A stretch of 8,284 nucleotides of DNA, from assembly GCA_003221825.1 (NCBI GenBank), contig QHUE01000181.1, positions 1 through 8,284 of the forward strand, given 5' to 3'. A program made the translations under genes and the position numbers. Positions 6,796-8,284 of this stretch are shown in pieces (the first letter of the stretch is position 1; each line of letters begins with the position of its first letter). The notes beneath the pieces are model-generated. The model did not search any database. It was given only the letters and a program-made list of their open reading frames with translations, and was not told the DNA's origin. Origin of the DNA: Gemmatimonadota bacterium (GTDB taxonomy: Bacteria > Gemmatimonadota > Gemmatimonadetes > Gemmatimonadales > GWC2-71-9).

Positions 6796-6982
6796 TTACC
6801 GCTCCTTCACCTGCGAGATCACGACCGGGCAAGCCATTCAACCGTGAATTCCAGCGTGAGGGGCGAAGCCTCGCGCCGAACGCGGTGAGTTGTCAGAATG
6901 TGTCCCGCTCGACGACTGGACTCGTGTTAGCTCGTTGTCATCAGATTTCGGCTGGATAGTCTCCTCTTCGACATGGGCGGCG
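6796..6982 (-). promoter_or_regulatory. Long leader upstream of the DHFR-like cassette gene
   Basis: This 187-base stretch lies between the attC at 6983-7072 and the DHFR-like start. It carries no credible gene. It is unusually long for a cassette 5' leader, which typically spans a few to some tens of bases, so it could hold a cassette-borne promoter, but I see no convincing -35/-10 pair. It contains the hairpin at 6854-6876 and a GCTAAC string near 6926 that has no attC arms. Confidence 0.3.
6854..6876. repeat. Small hairpin in the DHFR-like leader
   Basis: GCGTGAGG and CCTCGCGC form an 8-bp stem with one G-T wobble around the loop GGCGAAG. It sits about 58 bases upstream of the DHFR-like start codon, on the transcribed leader. 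There is no T-run on either strand side, so it is not a typical terminator. A regulatory role is conjecture. Confidence 0.35.
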
Positions 6983-7072
6983 GGCTAACAGATCGCGCTT
7001 AAGCTGCGGCGCGCTGAAGAAAGATTCATTCCCTAATCTACGGGCGCCGTCAGCTTCAAGCGCTTGTTAGAC
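6983..7072 (-). other. Complete attC recombination site
   Basis: On the minus strand the site opens with GTCTAAC (7066-7072), then AAGCGCTTGAAGCTGACGGC, a central loop, GCGCCGCAGCTTAAGCGC, and closes with GTTAGCC (6983-6989). The arms pair as GCGCTT-AAGCTG-CGGCGC, leaving an extra G and an extra A unpaired on the gene side, the classic extrahelical bases of integron attC sites. The central part has its own short stem, AGATT (7022-7026) with AATCT (7035-7039). At 90 bases it is within the usual attC size range. The closing core deviates from GTTRRRY at its sixth base. It follows the stop of the zinc-ribbon 2-TM gene by 16 bases. Confidence 0.88.
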
Positions 7073-7088
7073 GGCGCGCCATCAAAAC

Positions 7089-7430
7089 CTACCGAGTCGT
7101 GGAATGAGAGGGAGGAGCCGCCGCAGCAGTTTCCGCACTCGCAACTTCCTTGCGCAGCCGGCGGTCCCGGTCCAGCGCCCAAATCATGGCCAGACCAATA
7201 AGACCAGGGAAAGCGATCTGACCTTGGGCCAAACTTGCGAGGATCACCAGGGCCATGAATCCAACGAAGATCCAGTAGGCCGTTCGGTATCCTGACGTCA
7301 AAGGGTACATAACCTCCCGCGAGCAATGGGGGCAGACGAGTCTCTGGAAGCCGAGGAAGGTGCGTTTGGGTTGCGCGCGAAACGTCTTATGGCACGAGCG
7401 ACAAATGGCTTCAATCTCGGTTAGAGCCAT
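7089..7430 (-). CDS. Zinc-ribbon protein with two transmembrane helices (cassette gene)
   Basis: A 113-residue protein. The ATG at 7430 is chosen because GGAGG lies a few bases ahead of it; an in-frame ATG at 7490 falls inside the neighbouring attC and would add 20 residues of translated recombination site. The N-terminus carries two CxxC pairs, Cys10/Cys13 (CRSC) and Cys33/Cys36 (CPHC), the layout of a small zinc ribbon. Two hydrophobic helices follow (about residues 50-68, AYWIFVGFMALVILASLA, and 72-86, IAFPGLIGLAMIWAL), then a basic stretch RDRRLRK and an Ala/Ser-rich tail. I do not recognise a named family. The ribbon would face the cytosol if the positive-inside rule holds. It is the cargo of a cassette between the attC sites at 7475-7577 and 6983-7072. 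Confidence 0.8.
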   Translation of the reverse strand: MALTEIEAICRSCHKTFRAQPKRTFLGFQRLVCPHCSREVMYPLTSGYRTAYWIFVGFMALVILASLAQGQIAFPGLIGLAMIWALDRDRRLRKEVASAETAAAAPPSHSTTR

Positions 7431-7474
7431 GAGATCCCTCCGATTCCGGCGAGATTCCTCGACAAAGTGGGCGC

Positions 7475-7577
7475 CTCTAACGGATGGCACTTAAAGCTGC
7501 GGCGCCACGCTTTCATGTTCACAAACGCAATTCTACCATAGATGAGGGGCGCCGGCAGCTTCAAGCGCTTGTTAGGC
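7475..7577 (-). other. Complete attC recombination site
   Basis: On the minus strand: GCCTAAC (7571-7577), AAGCGCTTGAAGCTGCCGGC, a loop of about 40 bases, GGCGCCGCAGCTTTAAGTGCC, then GTTAGAG (7475-7481). The inner arms pair over AAGCTG and CGGCGCC with an extra C left unpaired on the gene side. The first arm is identical over 19 bases (CTAAC through GAAGCTG) to that of the attC at 6983-7072. The GCCTAAC core also supplies the TAA stop codon of the upstream cassette gene. Length is about 103 bases. Confidence 0.88.
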
Positions 7578-8177
7578 GCCAACGCCTCGCGAACTCGCCC
7601 GCCGCGCGTCCTCGGCGGCTTCCACCTTCTCCAGAGATCGATAATAGGTGACGACATTTTCCTTATCGAACAGATACCACCCCACCAGGATGAGCACCAA
7701 GAGCAATGAAGCGATTGCCGCGGCGACCCCGGCAATTCCTGATCCTGCCCAACCAAAGCCGATGGCCGCTGCCAATTGCGCCAGCCAAAAAGCGACGATG
7801 GCCCACCGACTCCAAGAGCGTTCTCGCCAGATCGCGTATGCAGCGGCAAGTGACGAACCTCCGATGGCCAGAAAATACATGCCCGCTCGCCTCAGAAACT
7901 CGACCCCACTCACCGTCTCACCATCGATCGTGTACGTTGCGGCGTTGAACGGCGCGAGCAGCACCAGCAATACGAACAGCCCGCCAAAGAAGGGGGCGAC
8001 ATACATGCCGATTGTCAGCAGGATGGGCCGATCGACCTTGGCGCGTTCGAGGGTTGCCTCAGCGGACAGGCGTAACGCCTCAGGCCAGGCCGCCTGGCAA
8101 TTGGGGCAAACCGTGACCGGTGGCTTGTGAATCGTCGCCGGACTTCCACAAATCGGACAGATCAGGCTCACGCTCAT
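7572..8177 (-). CDS. Zinc-ribbon protein with four transmembrane helices (cassette gene)
   Basis: A 201-residue protein with the ATG at 8177, just 12 bases beyond a GTTAGGC core; no clear ribosome site is visible in that short leader. An N-terminal zinc ribbon has Cys7/Cys10 (CPIC) and Cys24/Cys27 (CPNC). After a short helical linker come four hydrophobic segments: about residues 53-77 (ILLTIGMYVAPFFGGLFVLL and following), 97-115 (AGMYFLAIGGSSLAAAYAI), 124-142 (RWAIVAFWLAQLAAAIGFG) and 148-170 (GVAAAIASLLLVLILVGWYL). The C-terminal tail is charged (SLEKVEAAEDARR). I know of no named function for this arrangement. The TAA stop lies inside the attC core, so the reading frame ends exactly at the recombination site. 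It shares the ribbon-plus-membrane design, but no clear sequence identity, with the next cassette gene. Confidence 0.82.
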   Translation of the reverse strand: MSVSLICPICGSPATIHKPPVTVCPNCQAAWPEALRLSAEATLERAKVDRPILLTIGMYVAPFFGGLFVLLVLLAPFNAATYTIDGETVSGVEFLRRAGMYFLAIGGSSLAAAYAIWRERSWSRWAIVAFWLAQLAAAIGFGWAGSGIAGVAAAIASLLLVLILVGWYLFDKENVVTYYRSLEKVEAAEDARRASSRGVGA

Positions 8178-8284
8178 AGCGCGTTGGGCGCCTAACGGGT
8201 ATTCGACAGAACTGTATAAACCATTTCGTACTCCATCGCTCGCTGCCTAACGTGTGGTTCCAAGCACACAGAAATGAAATGGGC
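8178..8284 (-). other. Array boundary segment with two same-direction core sites
   Basis: No gene is seen here. On the minus strand GTTAGGC occurs at 8245-8251 and again at 8190-8196, both pointing the same way, 55 bases apart. The first is preceded by GTGTG-CTTGGAAC-CACACG, which could be the distal arm of an attC whose gene-side half lies beyond the window. The second is the entry core of the 4-TM cassette. The segment between is AT-richer and includes TATACAG (minus strand), but I cannot make a convincing promoter from it. Confidence 0.5.

Larger units (their letters stand above)
5474..8284 (-). mobile_element. Integron gene-cassette cluster without integrase in view (CALIN-like)
   Basis: Every gene from 5522 to 8177 lies on the minus strand and is short, and each boundary between them carries a recombination core of the RYYYAAC/GTTRRRY type. 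The exception is the DHFR-like/HXXEE junction, where no core occurs. Two boundaries hold complete attC sites, one holds a left half, and three hold only a core. The gene-side half is nearly identical at three places (CTAACAAGCGCTTGAAGCTG and close variants) while loops differ in sequence and length, as expected of cassettes sharing one attC family. In each complete site the gene-side arm has the extra unpaired bases, matching the gene-then-attC order on the minus strand. No intI gene or attI site is visible; the array continues past the right edge, so an integrase could lie outside. Composition is visibly richer in AT than the flanking kinase and TPR genes. Confidence 0.82.

Noticed and set aside
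6920..6935. GCTAAC string as another attC core
   Set aside because: No attC arm or facing core at a suitable distance; the flanking bases do not fit RYYYAAC.
7033..7326. Minus-strand open frame of 97 codons
   Set aside because: Out of frame with the zinc-ribbon 2-TM gene and ends in translated attC (NKRLKL tail).
7421..7849. Minus-strand open frame of 142 codons
   Set aside because: It overlaps the 4-TM zinc-ribbon gene in another frame and runs straight through the attC at 7475-7577; its tail is translated recombination site.
1..8284. CRISPR array, tRNA or rRNA genes, IS element or phage genes
   Set aside because: No regularly spaced repeats, tRNA or rRNA-like sequence, transposase, or terminal inverted repeats were seen on either strand.

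Overview
The window is GC-rich DNA with tightly packed genes. It looks like a chromosomal segment of an environmental bacterium, perhaps Gemmatimonadota. That guess rests on codon and GC style, the exported TPR protein cleaved after an Ala-Gln pair, and integron-type repeats in the intergenic spaces. No rRNA or other lineage marker is present, so the phylum is inference.

Left part (1-2540, + strand): the 3' portion of an APC-superfamily amino-acid permease, translationally coupled through an ATGA overlap to a secreted tetratricopeptide-repeat protein. Only 14 bases separate this pair from the convergent block that follows.

Middle part (2555-5455, - strand, read right to left): a DoxX-like 8-TM membrane protein, a DUF1801 (YdhG/YdeI-like) protein, a MmcQ/YjbR-like protein, and an unusual Ser/Thr protein kinase with a C-terminal BRCT domain. 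All four lie on one strand with short gaps and may be co-transcribed.

Right part (about 5474-8284, - strand): a stretch of integron gene cassettes with no integrase in view, i.e. a CALIN-like array. Two complete attC sites (about 6983-7072 and 7475-7577) carry facing 7-bp cores, paired inner arms and unpaired extra bases on the gene side, as integron attC sites do. There are also a half attC (5474-5504) and isolated core sites (6092-6098, 8190-8196, 8245-8251). Cargo, in cassette order: a zinc-ribbon 4-TM protein, a zinc-ribbon 2-TM protein, a dihydrofolate-reductase-family (RibD C-domain) protein, a 29-codon stump of an HXXEE-like membrane protein cut exactly at a recombination core, and an exported SnoaL-like protein. 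Base composition is visibly less GC-rich here than in the left and middle parts, which suits horizontally acquired cassettes. The most noteworthy observations are this decaying array, the gene cut at a core, the two neighbouring zinc-ribbon membrane cassettes and the kinase-BRCT fusion.
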